In this document: piece by piece, positions 10,706 through 23,329 of the stretch
Position numbering within the stretch: the first letter of the stretch is position 1
Layout of the letters: every line of letters begins with the position of its first letter
Source of the DNA: Sanghuangporus weigelae
Lineage: Eukaryota > Basidiomycota > Agaricomycetes > Hymenochaetales > Hymenochaetaceae
Length of the DNA stretch: 64,000 bases
Assembly: GCA_033182465.1 (NCBI GenBank)
Contig: CP137324.1
Span: 868,001 to 932,000 of the forward strand
Direction of reading: 5' to 3'
Made by a program: the position numbers and the translations under genes
Notes under the pieces: generated by a model
Database searches by the model: none
Told to the model about the DNA's origin: nothing
What the model saw: only the letters and a program-made list of their open reading frames with translations

Positions 10706-11848
10706 TCTGGTTCGATCCAAATCGCGATAGAGGAGCAGATGGAGCAGACAGTAGCCAGCCTCACCGGACGCTAAACCGACCCCGAGAGATATCGATGGAT
10801 GAGACAAGGACAGAACATAGTAAGTAATTATTAAGACAGGTGTCTTTGTCCGTCACGTGCATGTCACGGACTTTTCAACTTTGAAACGTCTCTCTTGGAA
10901 TCTTGGTCTTTGGCTATACATGCGGTTTGCGGAATGTCCCAAGACAACATCTACGAAGGATCCGCGGATGCTATCGCCTCAATCATATCTATGTATGTAT
11001 CACAGGGGTCAAGACACCAAGATGAGAAGAAACGACACTTACACACGCTCCTTGGGAGTGTCACACGAACCACGATGAAGATAACAGACACGGGACCTTC
11101 ATTCATGGATTAATCACGGGGTTCGAATCCCATTTTTATGGTTGGACCGGCGAATACTCGCGTGAACTTGGCTAAGATCAGACACGATCCTTCGACGAAG
11201 TCGTTTTCACCTATCCACGAATAATACTTGCAGTAGGTGCCTTGCCTTGTATTTGAAGATGGAGAAGAACAAAGTTCATAGGCTCCCACGAGCTTCCCCT
11301 ACGCACCCTGACTTCTTTCTGTATTCCCATTCGCAGTTCACATCTGTCGCTTTTAATATTTCAATCCTGTGGAGTTTGCCCCCTTCTCGAAATCCCAAGG
11401 TGTTCATCGCAGTACTTCTCGCAGTCGGAAGCGTCGGATTGTCAGCAGGGCTCTTGTCAGCGACATTCCTGTAGAGTTCGGTTTCTTGGCCATTGTGCGT
11501 TATCGGTGTGATGACCAGAGTCAACAATTCGCTTATTTGTTTCTATACGTTACCGAAATGGAAATTAAGCGTTAGTCTTCCGGTCTACCGAGGCGCCCTG
11601 GCGCCGCAGAGCCTCTGGACATAAAATCCCGTGGAGCCACGAGTCACCGTTAACTGGGAAGAAGAAAGCGTCTATCCATGCTTAGGAGGACAGCTCGTAA
11701 AGGTCGATGATAAATCGACGCTTCTCGAGAGCCGGTATTCCGTTTCTTTTTCCTCACCCTACGTGTCTCTCGATAGCATAAAAGCACCTCGAATACCCAG
11801 CTCGAAGGACACAACATCCCTGCATCCCTCGTGACATTCACTAAAATA
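10706..11848. other. 5' flank of P450 copy 1, matching the flank of copy 2
   Basis: No separate gene is seen. From about 10857 the sequence is homologous in inverted orientation to 19900-20900, for example GAGGCGATAGCAT/ATGCTATCGCCTC and the block around 11380-11460. The duplication therefore includes roughly 1 kb of upstream DNA. The region just before ATG 11849 should hold the P450 promoter. Confidence 0.5.
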
Positions 11849-14144
11849 ATGCTGTTCCTATTCGTGCAAATTCTTTCGGTTGCTCTTTGTCTATATCTGA
11901 TAAGGCGCCGGTTTGCCCCAAAATCGGCATTCGCAAACATCCCAGGACCTCCGAGAAAATCGTGGTGGAAAGGTACATAAATATCCATTCAAAACTCTAA
12001 TCGCTATTAAGCCACGTCGGTGCCACATTAGGTTGTTTTGATCGACTTTTTGACGCTAACGGTTGGGACTTTCATCATGGTATTGTTGAAAAGTATGGGA
12101 GTGTGGTCAAGCTACCCATGCTTTTTGGCGTATGTAGCATCCGAATCGCGTTGATTTAGCTCGCGCTCTAAATTTGATCATCCTGTCATAGGATGAAGAG
12201 TTGTATATCACCGATCCCTTGGCGTTGCATCATATCGTTGTCAAAGACCAATACATTTACGAGGAAAGTAGCATGTTTATAACGTACGCCTAAAAAGTAG
12301 TTTTGTTGGTATAGTGCATCGCTCATTTCTCTTCAGGAGTAACACTTTGATCTTCGGAGTGAGCCTTCTATCCACACTCGGTACGTCTCACTTTCCGATC
12401 TGCACGGGATGCCTGACCCGAATTGTTCATCAAGCAGGAGACCACCATCGTAAACAGCGCAAGATGCTCAACCCTGTGTTTTCTTTGAAACACATGCGGG
12501 ACCTCCTCCCTATATTTTATCCTATTGCTTATGATGTGCGTGTCATACTTTATAGATCGCTGGAATGATGCTAAACCGTTGCAGCTCCGGGATGTTCTCG
12601 TGGAACAAGTACGGAATGGAACAAGACAGATTGATGTCTTGCACTGGCTTTCAAGAGCGGCTCTCGAGTATATTGGGCAAGGGGGATTTGGTTACAAGTT
12701 CAATGCTCTTCATGACGAGAGTTCAAGCAAATATGGTGAATATGTCAAGAAAATAGGGTGTGTGCTACGCCCGTTGCGTGGTTTCTCAAGTCTGACCGGT
12801 CTCTCTCACGTCCTTGTGATGCAGGCCTACTCTATTCAAAACGACTTTTCTTCGTCGATTCCTCCCTTGGTTTACAAAGGTCGGCAGTCCGGCATTTCGA
12901 CGTAAAGTTGTGGAGAATATCCCATCCAAGCTCGTCAAGGAATGTGTTGAGATCGTTGACGTTTTGGAAAGCGGGTCCAAGGTCATCTACGAGAAGAGCA
13001 AGAAGGCGCTGGAGAACGGCGATGAAACAACTTATGAGAAAGTCGGGATGGGTAAAGACATTCTAAGTGTTCTTCGTAAGTATGCACTACGACTATTATA
13101 GATGCAAGGAGATTCATTTACCCATATATTTCTAGTTCGGGCAAATTTGACGGCAAAGGAAAGCGACAGGCTACCTGAGGAGGAGGTTATCGGACAGCTG
13201 AAGTAAAAATATTTAGTCTCTTTACGAGTATTGTACTGACATGACAAAAGCACGTTTATCTTAGCGGGCCAGAATACGACTTCGCATGCCCTCAGCAGGG
13301 TTTTGCACCTACTTTCTCTGAACATTGACGTGCAAAACCGTCTTCGAGATGAGATTATCACCGCCAGGAAGGAACGTGAAGGAACAGATTTTGACTACGA
13401 TACTCTCATGGGATTGCCTTATCTCGATGCTGTCTGCCGTGAGACACTGCGCGTTTTCCCTCCAGTTGTTATGGTAACTCGCACGTAAGTTGTCTCGTTG
13501 TTCTCGCTTCATTAACTAATGTGTCTTCTGAACAGAGCGAGAAAGGATGTTGTCTTGCCTCTCGCATGGTCGATCCTCGGTGTGGATGGGAAGACTGAAA
13601 TAAGCGAAATACCCATCAAGGCAAATACGAATGTGGTCGTCTCAATCATCGGGGCCAACAGAAGCAAGAGAATCTGGGGTGATGATGCTGAGGAATGGAA
13701 GCCCGAGCGATGGCTTGAACCGCTCCCAGAAAGTGTAGCCAAAGCACATATGCCCGGAGTATACGCTTCAATGTAATTCATTGCCTTCTCGCATTCAATC
13801 GAAGTATTCTGACCAAAGGGTGTAGGATGACTTTCATTGGAGGAGGTCGTGCATGCATGTGAGTCACTCTTCTTTCGAACTGGTTGCATCTGACTTTTTG
13901 AATACAGTGGATTCAAATTTGCCGAAATGGAAATGAGTACGCGTTTCTTCTCGCTACTAATCTACGTGACTAAATGCTTAGAATACCGACAGAGCTCGTT
14001 TTGACGATGCTGCTGGAAACCTTCAAGTTTGAAGCCGGACCGGAAGTGGAGTGGCGGATGAATGGTATTGCTAAACCTGTCTTGAAGAACTCCCCAGATA
14101 AGGCCTCAAAGCTGTTCTTGATGACAACGCTCGTCAAGGATTGA
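11849..14144 (+). CDS. Cytochrome P450 monooxygenase, copy 1 (I-helix Asp changed to Asn)
   Basis: Thirteen exons joined by short GT-AG introns give a continuous P450. Exon 1 (11849-11972) encodes a membrane anchor (MLFLFVQILSVALCLYLIRRR) and the Pro-rich hinge IPGPPRKSWWKG. Later exons give GDHHRKQRKMLNPVFS (C-helix region), LRDVLVEQV, GPTLFKTTFLRRFLPW, the I-helix AGQNTTSHA, the K-helix ETLR (ExxR), the PERW meander and the heme loop FIGGGRACIG with the Cys ligand. It ends LFLMTTLVKD. This is a class II, ER-bound fungal P450 using a separate reductase; the substrate is unknown. The oddity is the I-helix: the acidic residue before Thr is Asn (codon 13273-13275), while the inverted copy has Asp. 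That Asp normally takes part in proton delivery during O2 activation. No disabling break was found. The CYP family number was not assigned. Confidence 0.88.
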
Positions 14145-15259
14145 TTTTCCATCAGGCTCTTTCTGGTGGTAGGTTCTTCAAGTACGACGTATACATGAAT
14201 ATTTTGTGAATGAACTTAACCTTCATGTCACGCACGCGGAATAAGCAAATGGCGAATTCCTATGGCACGGTAAAGATTCAAACTTGAGTAGTAAGTTACG
14301 CAGTTTGATACTCAGCGTTCCTTGTTTTTGTCCTTATCAGTGGACCGAATCCGTGGAACACCTGGCTTAGGACTATTAATATCAACAATGCATAAAGAGG
14401 TCTGTCGAAGCGGTTTCAACTCGCAAAGGCGAGGAAAAGCTGAGAGCAGCGGTATTGGCAGCCAATATGTGCCTAATGCTAGGTGATTGATTACAATGTT
14501 TTGCATGTAAGGCGGTCGCGAAAAAGACTTGTCCATCTCATCAAGGATCGAGGCTTCGTCTCAGTCGTACGCAAATGCGCTTCAGAGTTGTCCGTAGAAG
14601 ACGTACATATTCATCAATGTTCATTTCGCATCGTAGGGGAAATGCTCCCGTATTCGTGTGATGAGAAGTGGCTTTCGATGAGTTCATACAAATTTTCCTC
14701 TCGTTCAGGAACTCGTAGTCAATGCAGGTGTTGCCAGCATTAATATTATTCTAAGCCGTCAGGTCAAGACGAATGTATAAGCTCGTCTTTATTTCAAATA
14801 GGACAGATTCCGTTGTAATCCTTCTTTGAAAGCTTCGGTACTTGAGCGCTGAAATGAGCATGACTTGCTGACAGGTAGCTAGCAATTATGAGCAACGCGA
14901 TCGGAAGAATCATATGAAGTGGATTCGTTGATGAGGATAGGAAAGGGGGGAACAGCGAGCTTAGAGGTCGTTTCAGGAATCAGGATCCGGTCGTTCAAAG
15001 GTGTGTTACAGCTATTGGTCACAAGCCACATATACATTCCAAAGCGCAGGCCTCAAAGCAAAGAACCATCGCGTATTTCTCCCTAACGATCCACCGATTG
15101 AATGCTCCAACCCGTTCAGCGACCCTAGACGATGTGTCTGCGATGCAGGAAAGATAGTAATTTCGTATGCAAGTGTCGTGGTGCTGGTACAAATTTCGTC
15201 CGACGCAGAGTTGCATGAATGCAAATGCTTGATTGAGAACAGCGTTTCGTGAAGTAATG
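14145..15259. other. Spacer between P450 copy 1 and repeat R copy 2
   Basis: No gene is supported. Several short frames occur on both strands with no domain, and splice-like motifs are not aligned with any coding stretch. Confidence 0.4.
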
Positions 15260-16480
15260 GTATGAGACTGGCGTAGGCGATGCAGACCTGCGACGATTAG
15301 GTGGCACATGACGATAAGGATTAAGATGCGACATACTTCAAGCTCACGGCCAGCCTCCATTCATTCGGGATAGCTGTCGACGCTCTGGCTTCAAGCACAT
15401 TTCGGCTGCCAATACCGGTGCTGACAGCCTTTCCGAACCCCACCACACATTGTCCGGATGATCGTCTGCAGCCGGTACCCGTCGGTAACCCTCATGGCTA
15501 TAGCAGACGTCGGTCCGACCAGGGTGGCAGGAGTTGTGTTCCCTCCGGTGGCCCGCAGGCCTGGCCACCGAGCGAACACAGTTGGCATCCTGGAACGCTC
15601 GGCAGCCTTTCCGCCCTCGCTCGTCAAGGATCGATGGCATTGATAGTCTGACCCATGAGCCCGTCGGCTACTCAGTCCCTTTGGACTAAGCGGTACAGAC
15701 ATGCCGATCTACCCAACGAGGAGGGCGAGCCGTGCACTGTCCCGATACACCGACCACGACTTGCGGCTTACATTTGTGTGCAAAGCACATCTCATCCGCA
15801 GTCGGAGGGTGGTGGTACGGCGGCATAACCGGCCACACTCTTTCCAGTGCTTTTCACGTGGTATAGCGTCTGTCGATGTTTACATCAAGTGTCTCTTGTT
15901 GGACTATTTGTCGGATGGGCGACTAATAGCGAGCATCAGGGGCGGATGGAGTAGCATTATCAGTATTCGAACGAGGGCAGATCACGAGGTACGCGATAAG
16001 GAAGAATGTGACAGACTAACCTGTGAGATAAGTGTTGCCACTGCCGACAGTAGATGGCAGTCACGATCGAAGGTACCGATAGAGGAGTACATGGGTGAAT
16101 GCACGACGGGTATCGTGAGCACATCATGGCGAGGACCCGAGAGTCTTGGTGAGAGGGTTGACGATGAAAGGAGGAATCCACCAAAGAGGATAAGAGATTA
16201 TGGTGGAAGGTGGAAGAGATGCATAGAGGCGAAGAGCAAGAGGGGGCGGCCTTTTATAACCCGGAAAGTGGCAGATGGTGGCAGTGCAGCAAATAAGGTT
16301 ATGTGGCTAGCAGCTTGAGTGGGACTGCAAACCCGCAAAGGGAAATTGACTCGAACCATTCAGGCCTCAGACAGAGTACGTTCCAGACAGAGGTGCGCTG
16401 AAGCATCGCGGCAAGCATACTAACCTCTGAACTGTGAGACAGTTCACAGATCGAATGTCGGTTGTTGGCCTGACATGAGT
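15260..16480 (-). repeat. Dispersed repeat R, copy 2 (inverted partner of copy 3)
   Basis: Homologous in inverted orientation to about 23330-24560. The core, at least 15391-16318, appears identical to 24412-23485: the frames I compared in both orientations translate identically, including one of 205 codons. Both flanks of the core are still homologous but clearly diverged. A perfect 8-bp-stem hairpin TGAACTGT-GAG-ACAGTTCA lies at 16428-16446. In the minus orientation a TATAAAAGG box at about 16250 precedes a CT-rich stretch, as in a core promoter. The family is unknown; a solo terminal repeat, a non-autonomous element or a multicopy non-coding gene are all possible. Confidence 0.75.
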
Positions 16481-17433
16481 CGCAGTCGCGTTGTTGTGGT
16501 TTGTTGACGTGTTTGTTACGGCACGTGATGATTACAGTTTCATCCGAATGGAATATAAATAGTCGGATTATCATTGCTTGTGTAGTACTATCTCTAGGCT
16601 AAGTGCTTTGACTGCGAGACACATTCTTCAAGTTCTCGTCTTTTATATATCGTTGATAATGTTTAATTTTCGCGACGATGGACAAAAAGTTTGGACTATG
16701 CACCGTGATAAGAGTAGCGTGTGTAAATGCAACCGTCAGGTCCAAACGATAGTGACAATGCCTTTCGCCATGAATACTGGAAGTTTAAAGATCATAGAGT
16801 CGAGAAGCATTCCGAATACACTATATCACGGAAGATGTATCACCGGACCAGCAAACGAGATCGCGTGTCGGTGAGCCCCAAGGTTCTGAGTGAGAGCCGC
16901 GGTCGATACGACTGATGGCGAAGAGAAAATCAGGATAAGAGGTGATAAGAGGTGATGGAGGCGGGTGGAATAGAAGGGCGTAGATGAGGAGCAGGAGTGG
17001 TAGCTTTAATAATCTGGATGCAAAGCAGCAGTGCTATGAACAGGGTAGCTAGCAATCGGATACGACGCTAAAGTGCGATAATAGAAATAATTTAGTCAAT
17101 AACCAACCTCACAAGAGCTTACATCCCAGTGCATGATTCAAAGCGCGAGATATCGACAGATGAAGCAGTTGACAGATTGAGTCGACGTGCGCACGCGTTG
17201 TTAGGCCTTGCTGTCGCTCGTTGATGCGTTTTCGAGTCACGAGTGGAATGGCCAAATAAGAGTGAATTCCGACTGGTCCTCCAAGCTTTTGATTTATTAT
17301 TGTATTCAATTATTTCCCGCCTTACTGAGATTTCCTTTGCATGAGTGGCTTGTGAAGGCTGAATCCATATTTCAAAAGCTCCCGTGTATATGTCATACTT
17401 GATATAACCTATTACAGAAGGAGTTTGATTTGA
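16481..17433. other. Spacer with a degenerate repeat-R fragment
   Basis: At about 16865-17060 the sequence resembles the end segment of repeat R (TTCTGAGTGAGAGCC..., GATAAGAGGTGATGGAGG..., GGATGCAAAGCAGCAGTGC), closer to copy 1 than to copy 2. The rest has no gene that I can support. Confidence 0.4.
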
Positions 17434-19747
17434 TCAATCCTTGACCAGTGATATCTTCAGGGGTAACTTTGAGGCCTTGTCTGCTGAGTTCTTCAAGACA
17501 GGCCTAGCAATACCTGTCATCAACCAGTCAACCTCTGGTCCTGCCTCAAACTTGAAATATTCCATCAGAGTCGTCAAAACGAGTTCTATTGAGATTAAAA
17601 GCGGTTAGCCACGTATAGATTCATAATGAGAAGAAATCCCTACTCATTTCCATTTCGGCAAATTTGAATCCACTGCATTCGAAGTCAGATGCGACCGGTT
17701 CAAAGGTGAGAAAAGTTACTCACATGCATGCACGACCTCCTCCAATGAAAGTCATCCTACATCCTTTGGTCAGATGCTTCGATTGAATGCGAGAAGACAA
17801 AGAATTACATTGAAGCGTATACTCCTGGCATATGTGCTTTGGCTACACTTTCTGGTAGCGGTTCGAGCCATCTCTCGGGCTTCCATTCCTCAGCATCATC
17901 ACCCCAGATTCTCTTGCTTCTGTTGGCTCCGATGATTGAGACGACCACGTTCGTATTTGCCTTGATGGGTATTTCGCTTATTTCAGTCTTCCCATCCACA
18001 CCGAGGATCGGCCATGCGAGCGGCAAAATAATGTCCTTTCTGGCACTGTACAAGAGAAGGTTTATCACATTATTGTTTGATGGGTTAAAGCAACAGATAA
18101 ACTTACGTGCGAGCAACCATGGAAACTGGAGGGAAAACGCGCAGTGTCTCACGGCAGACAGCATCGAGATAAGGCAATCCCATGAGCGTATCATAGTCGA
18201 AATCTGTTCCTCCGCGTTCCTTCCTGGCGGTGATGATCTCATCTCGAAGACGGTTTTGCACGCCAATGTTTAAGGAAAGTAGGTGCAAAGCTCTAGTGAG
18301 AGCATGCGAAGTGGTATCCTGACCAGCTAGGATAAACGTGCTTTTGTCATGTCAGTACAATTCTCGTAGAGAGACCAAATACTTTTACTTCAATTGGCCG
18401 ATAACCTCTTCCTCTGGCAGCCTGTCGCTTTCCTTTGCCGTCATATTTGCTCGAACTAGATGCATATACAGTAGGTCAATGCTTACATGTGTTTCGCAAA
18501 TAGCTGAAATGTGCTCTTACGAAGGACAGTTAGAATGTCCTTACCCATTCCAACTTTCTCATAAGTCGTCTCATCGCCATTTTCTAGCGCCTTCTTACTC
18601 TTCTCATAGATGAGCTTCGATCCGCTTTCGAGAACGTCAACGATCTCAACACATTCCTTGACGAGCTTGGATGGAGTATTTTCCACAACTTTACGTCGGA
18701 ATGTCGGTGAGCCAATTTTTGTACACCAGGGAAGGAATCGACGAAGAAAAGTTGTCTTGAATAAGGTAGGTCTACAACACATGTATGTGAGGGATTGGTC
18801 TAACCTGAGAAATTACGCAAAGAGCGTAGAGCTCACCCTATTTTCTTGACATATTCACCGTACTTGCTTGACTCTTCGTCGTGAAGAGCGTTGAACTTAT
18901 AACCAAATCCACCCTGTCCAATATACTCCAGAGCCGCTCTGGAAAGCCAGTGCAAGACATCAATCTGTCTTGCTCCGTTTCGTACTTGTTCGACGAGAAC
19001 ATCCCGGAGCTGCAACGGTTTAGTACCACTCCAACGAGCTATGTAGCATGACACGCACATCATATGTAATAGGATACAATATAGGGAGGAGATCGCGCAT
19101 GTGTTTCAAAGAAAACACAGGGTTGAGCATCTTGCGTTGTTTGCGATGGTGGTCTCCTGCATGATGAACAATTCGGGTCAGGCATCCCGTGCATTTCGGA
19201 AAGCGAGACGTACCGAGCGTGGACAGAAGGCTCACTCCAAAAGTCAAAGCATTACTCCTTCAAAGAAATGAGCAAAGCACTGCACGGACGAATCAACTTT
19301 TTAGGACATACGTTATAAACATGCTTGTTTCCTCGTAAATGTATTGGTCCTTGAGGACGATATGATGCAATGCCAGAGGATCGGTGATATACAGTTCTTC
19401 GTCCTGCGGGAGAATAATTAGAATCATAGTAAAAGTCAAGATAAACGTGGTTCGGATGTGACATACACCAAAAAGCATGGGAAGCTTGACTACACTCCCG
19501 TACTTTTCAAGAATATCATGATGAAACTTCCAACCGTTAGCATCAAAAAGTTGATCAAAGCATCCTAAATTGACACGCAAATGACTTAATAACGATAAGA
19601 GCATTGAATGGATGTGCATGTACCTTTCCACCATGATCTTCTCGTAGGTCCTGGGATGTCTGCAAAAGCCGACTTGTGGACGAAGCGATGCTTTGTCAAG
19701 TATAGAAAAAGAGCAACCAACGAGACTTGTAGGAATAAGAGCAACAT
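17434..19747 (-). CDS. Cytochrome P450 monooxygenase, copy 2
   Basis: Inverted paralogue of the gene at 11849-14144 with the same exon plan. It starts MLLLFLQVSLVALFLYLTK (membrane anchor), then IPGPTRRSWWKG, DEELYITDPLALHHIV, GDHHRKQRKMLNPVFS, the I-helix AGQDTTSHA (codon for the Asp at 18316-18318), ETLR, PERW and the heme loop FIGGGRACM with the Cys ligand. It ends LPLKISLVKD. All family motifs are canonical, so this copy looks catalytically competent. The substrate is unknown. It is bracketed by inverted copies of repeat R at 15.3-16.5 and 23.3-24.6 kb. Exons near the I-helix and meander match copy 1 much better than the C-terminal exon does, which suggests sequence exchange between the copies. 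Confidence 0.88.
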
Positions 19748-21650
19748 AGTTGAGAGAATACCGCGAGGGAGGGAGTTTAATCTTCAAGCTGGAGTCCTGA
19801 GGCGCTTTTATATTATCGAAACTTCGCAGAGTGAAGATATTGAGACAAGAAAGAGACGGAATTCCGGCACTCGAGAAGCATCGATTTATCATCGACCTTT
19901 ACGAGCTGTCCTCCTAAGCGTGTGCAGATGCTCTTCTTCCCTGCTGACGGTGCCTCGCATCTCCGCGGATTTTTCTGGACGAAGGCTTTGCGGCGCCACG
20001 ACATCTCGGTAGACCGTTAGACGAACGCTTAATTTCCCGTTTCGGTAACGTAAAGCTAAGGAAAAGCAAATCATCATCTCCGACATCGCACTGAAACCGC
20101 AGAACGTCAACGAATGCCTGCGAAGAATAGGCTTTCAAGGAATGTCGCTGACAAGAGTTCTGCTGACAATCCGATGCTTCCGACTGGAAGAAGTACTGTA
20201 GTGAACACTTGAGATTTCGAGAAGTTTGCGGGAAAACAGGTCTTCTTTTGATAAAAGACTGCCTTGGCTGGGTTTCTTCACGACCTGTCCAGGATCAAAG
20301 AGGGGCAACCCCACATAACTGAATTATTGCAAGTGGCGGATGTGAACTTGCTAGACTGCGAATAGTAACACCGACAGAAGTCAGGGTGCGTAGGCGAAGC
20401 TCGTGGGAGCCTGTAAACTTTCTTCGGCTCACGTTCGACGACACATGTACACTTTTTGCAAGTGTGCGAGAACAGGTGAAAATTTCATTATCAGAAATGG
20501 AAGGATCATATCTGAAGTCCACGAATTACATACATGTACATCCGCGACCCAAGTTTATCGTAGGTATTCGCCAGTGGTCTAGCATGAGCTGTCCAACCGT
20601 GAGTATGATTGAGCGAACTGTTCATGGACGAATGACCCTGACCTATATCCGCCATCGTGAGACACCGTTTGTGATTGTCTTATTGCGTATTATTTGGCCG
20701 GATAAACTAGAGTCCATGCCAACAAGATACTTGTGCAAACGTTGTTTATTTTCATCTCGGAATTTTCTCTCTTGCGATAGATATGATTGAGGCGATAGCA
20801 TTCCCAGATTCCTTCTCGGCTTCTGCTCCGGCACATTCCACGAGTTGCATTCATAACAAAGACCAGATTCCATGCAAATAAAGCGAATTAGAGTCATGAT
20901 GCGATTTTCGCAAGCCCGAGAGGAAAAACATCCTAGGCCAGGACATAGAGTGCACGTGATGGGAAAGACGCGTCGGACAACGCGGCCGCTTCATTAATAT
21001 TCTAATGTGAGGCTGGCTATTGTCCAGGTCAGATCTCCTCTAACAATATTGTGTACAAAGCTCAAATCGGCCTTTGGACGTACGTAGTTGAGGTAGACCG
21101 CCAAATTTCGACTCCATAGCGCGGACGATGGAATTGCTGCGCCCCATGCTCCGTTACAGATCCAAGCGGAAGCGGACTCTTTGAGGGCGATGATATTTCC
21201 GAAACCAAATCTATTGAGAAGTTTCGAGAGTCTTTCATAGCCAACAAGACTGTTTGGCCTGGTTTCACTCGCGAGTAATGGTTCGTTGCTCAACAGCCCG
21301 GGTTAGTTTTCCCGAAGTGGACAGATTTACATGTGGGATGGTCCAGACTGTATGAACCCTGAGGGCTGTGTAGTGGCTGTGTATCTTTGAAATCGGAGAT
21401 CGACTCCGGCAAATAACATAAACAAACAACAACCGATCGCCAAGAAAATCACATCATTATCTTCTTTGACCTTGACCGCGACTACTACGACAATGGCCAG
21501 CACTACGCCATAAGAGTCGTTACCAGATTCTGCCACGATTTCTCTGCCACAAATAGTTCTGTAGTATCTTCTGCTCTTGATCAAGATTTATCATCTGCTA
21601 AGATTAGAGTTCCGGCTCTCCCACTGGTTTGCTTCAAGCTGAATTGCGTG
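19748..21650. other. 5' flank of P450 copy 2 and unassigned sequence
   Basis: About 19900-20900 is homologous to the flank of P450 copy 1. From about 20950 to 21650 the homology ends. A minus-strand frame of 99 codons at 20994-21293 has no recognised domain and no continuation. No gene is supported. Confidence 0.4.
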
Positions 21651-21831
21651 TCGTATGACACCAAATCGCTCACCTATTGCACTCTATACAACTTCGGATC
21701 CGTTTCTTCTGAGGAAGCCGCGATTCAGATAAAAGGTGGATGGCCCCTGATCCTCCACCTCGAACGTCAGATCAACGAACGTGCAATCATAACACCCCCT
21801 CGCGCCACTACCCAGTGAGCTTTCTGGAACC

Positions 21832-23138
21832 ATGACGCCAGACTCTTGCTCACGCGAGCTATCGGATGGCCCTCGCGTCATCGACGCAAGCTACCGATCT
21901 CACTCAGATCTCTCCCGCTGGTGAGTATTCATTGCTATATAAAATCTGCAGAGTTCGTTACCGGTCCCGAACGCTTCTCCCATCAGGTATTTTTCAACGA
22001 TGTACGAATGCCAGACATCCTCCTCCTCTTCGTCTTCTCTTTAGGGTGTAACAGCGCCTCCGGATGGTGTCCCGCCCAAGCTTGCCCAGTTCCCGAAACC
22101 CTTATCTTTGAAGGCTGGCTTGACTAGCTCTGACTCTAGTTTGTCGTTGCTCGACAGGCATCGAATCCGCAGCCCTTCATTCACCAAGTCGCCGCTATCA
22201 CCGACGCAGAGGCCTGTCAGGCTATCACTTGGATTTGCAAAAGCTACTCCAGTCCCTGCAATTCCTAGCTCTCCAGAAGAGCACTCCCCTCTCGGGGCAT
22301 TCAATCTCACGAGCTCAGCCGAGGGTCATCTTCGGTCCTTGGTCACCAGAATTGCTTCTCCGCGTACACCTTCAAAATTCACCGACGCAACAGAAACAGA
22401 GATCCTCAAAACGCGAGCGCGCATCATCACTCCGTTCGTTCCCTGTACCTTGGGCTTCCATTTTAAGATATTGAGGAAGAGGAAGAGGAAGAGACTCTGG
22501 GCCTCGCCAGCGTTCTGCGGCACGTCACGATGACGTGCCTTCTATCAGTCGCAGTCCTTCCCCACCCAAACCATCTCACATCGAAACTCGGGGGCTATTC
22601 AGACCCGCGAACCTTTTATGCTTCCATTTGTTCGGTAAGGCAGAGACGTATTCAAAGTTGAGAAAACCGAAGCACGTCCGTGCCAACTCATACGCTGGCC
22701 CGTCGGCACCACAACCCTGCGCAGTGTCCAATATATGCTTGGCAGAGGCAGGACAATGTTCAGCCTCATCGGTTTCTTCCGTTCCTCGGGCGTTTTTCCG
22801 GCCACCGATGATTAGTACAAGGGTAAGGCCGCATCTCGGTCCCCTCCTCCGCGTGGACATTCTTCCATACAGCCCAAAGAGAGACCGTTGCCGCTCGATT
22901 CTACTCTCGCAGTCGTGGAGAGCGCGTCGCGCCTTCGCGTGAAATGCGTTTGTGTCGTGTGCGGAAAATTCGGGGTCGATTATCCTCGCTGTCCGCGCTG
23001 CTGTGCTGCCTGGTTCGTTCTTTCTTCTCGATGATCAGTGTTTTCACCTAAGAATATCTTCTCATCGTTCCTCTTTTTAGGTGTTCGCGGGTGTGCCGTG
23101 TATCTGATGCGTCAGCAAGCTCAGCACGACACCCGTGA
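21832..23138 (+). pseudogene. Ser/Pro-rich protein with a C-terminal Cys-rich zinc-binding motif, probably decayed
   Basis: The 3' end is clear. The coding stretch DSTLAVVESASRLRVKC runs into CVVCGKFGVDYPRCPRCCAAW, and a GT-AG intron (about 23010-23080) joins it to WCSRVCRVSD and a stop. The result is C-x2-C-x8-C-x2-C followed by WCSxxCR, an arrangement similar to MYND/HIT-type zinc fingers. Upstream, a Ser/Pro/Thr-rich region (GVTAPPDGVPPK..., SFTKSPLSPTQRPVRLS...) stays open for about 130 codons from about 22044. After that the likely reading frame changes more than once around 22400-22800, where RSPSP-type and SRSPPPRG motifs sit in different frames. Unrecognised introns could explain part of this, so pseudogene status is tentative. 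The start is uncertain. Confidence 0.42.
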
Positions 23139-23329
23139 TTGGGAAAAGTAACGGGAAGATTCCCGTTGGTGCCAATCCGCTGAGAGTCGCCGCTTGATCA
23201 TTCGTTGTTATCGTGTTTTTTGGGCTATATCTGTTTAAGAGGCTCTTTTTTTTATTATCAGGCTAACCAATAGCACATCTCGTTTATACCATTGCATCGT
23301 CTGCTTTTGTTTTCTACCATTCATACATG

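Larger units (their letters stand above)
10857..20900. repeat. Large inverted duplication: two P450 arms with a 3.3-kb spacer
   Basis: Arm A (about 10857-14144, plus) and arm B (about 17434-20900, minus) are homologous over their whole length, including 5' flanks and all introns. Exon similarity varies: the exon encoding ARKD...GVYASM is about 95% identical in DNA, whereas the last exon is nearer 72% identical in protein. The spacer 14145-17433 holds repeat R copy 2 and a fragment of another copy. Confidence 0.85.

Noticed and set aside
11110-11135. GGGTTCGAATCCC resembles a tRNA T-loop or B box
   Set aside because: No acceptor stem, anticodon arm or A box at the right distance, and the T-stem pairs only three bases.
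15701-16318. 205-codon frame identical in repeat R copies 2 and 3, possible protein
   Set aside because: Identity follows from identical DNA; the frame is not kept in diverged copy 1 and it reads against the TATA-bearing orientation.
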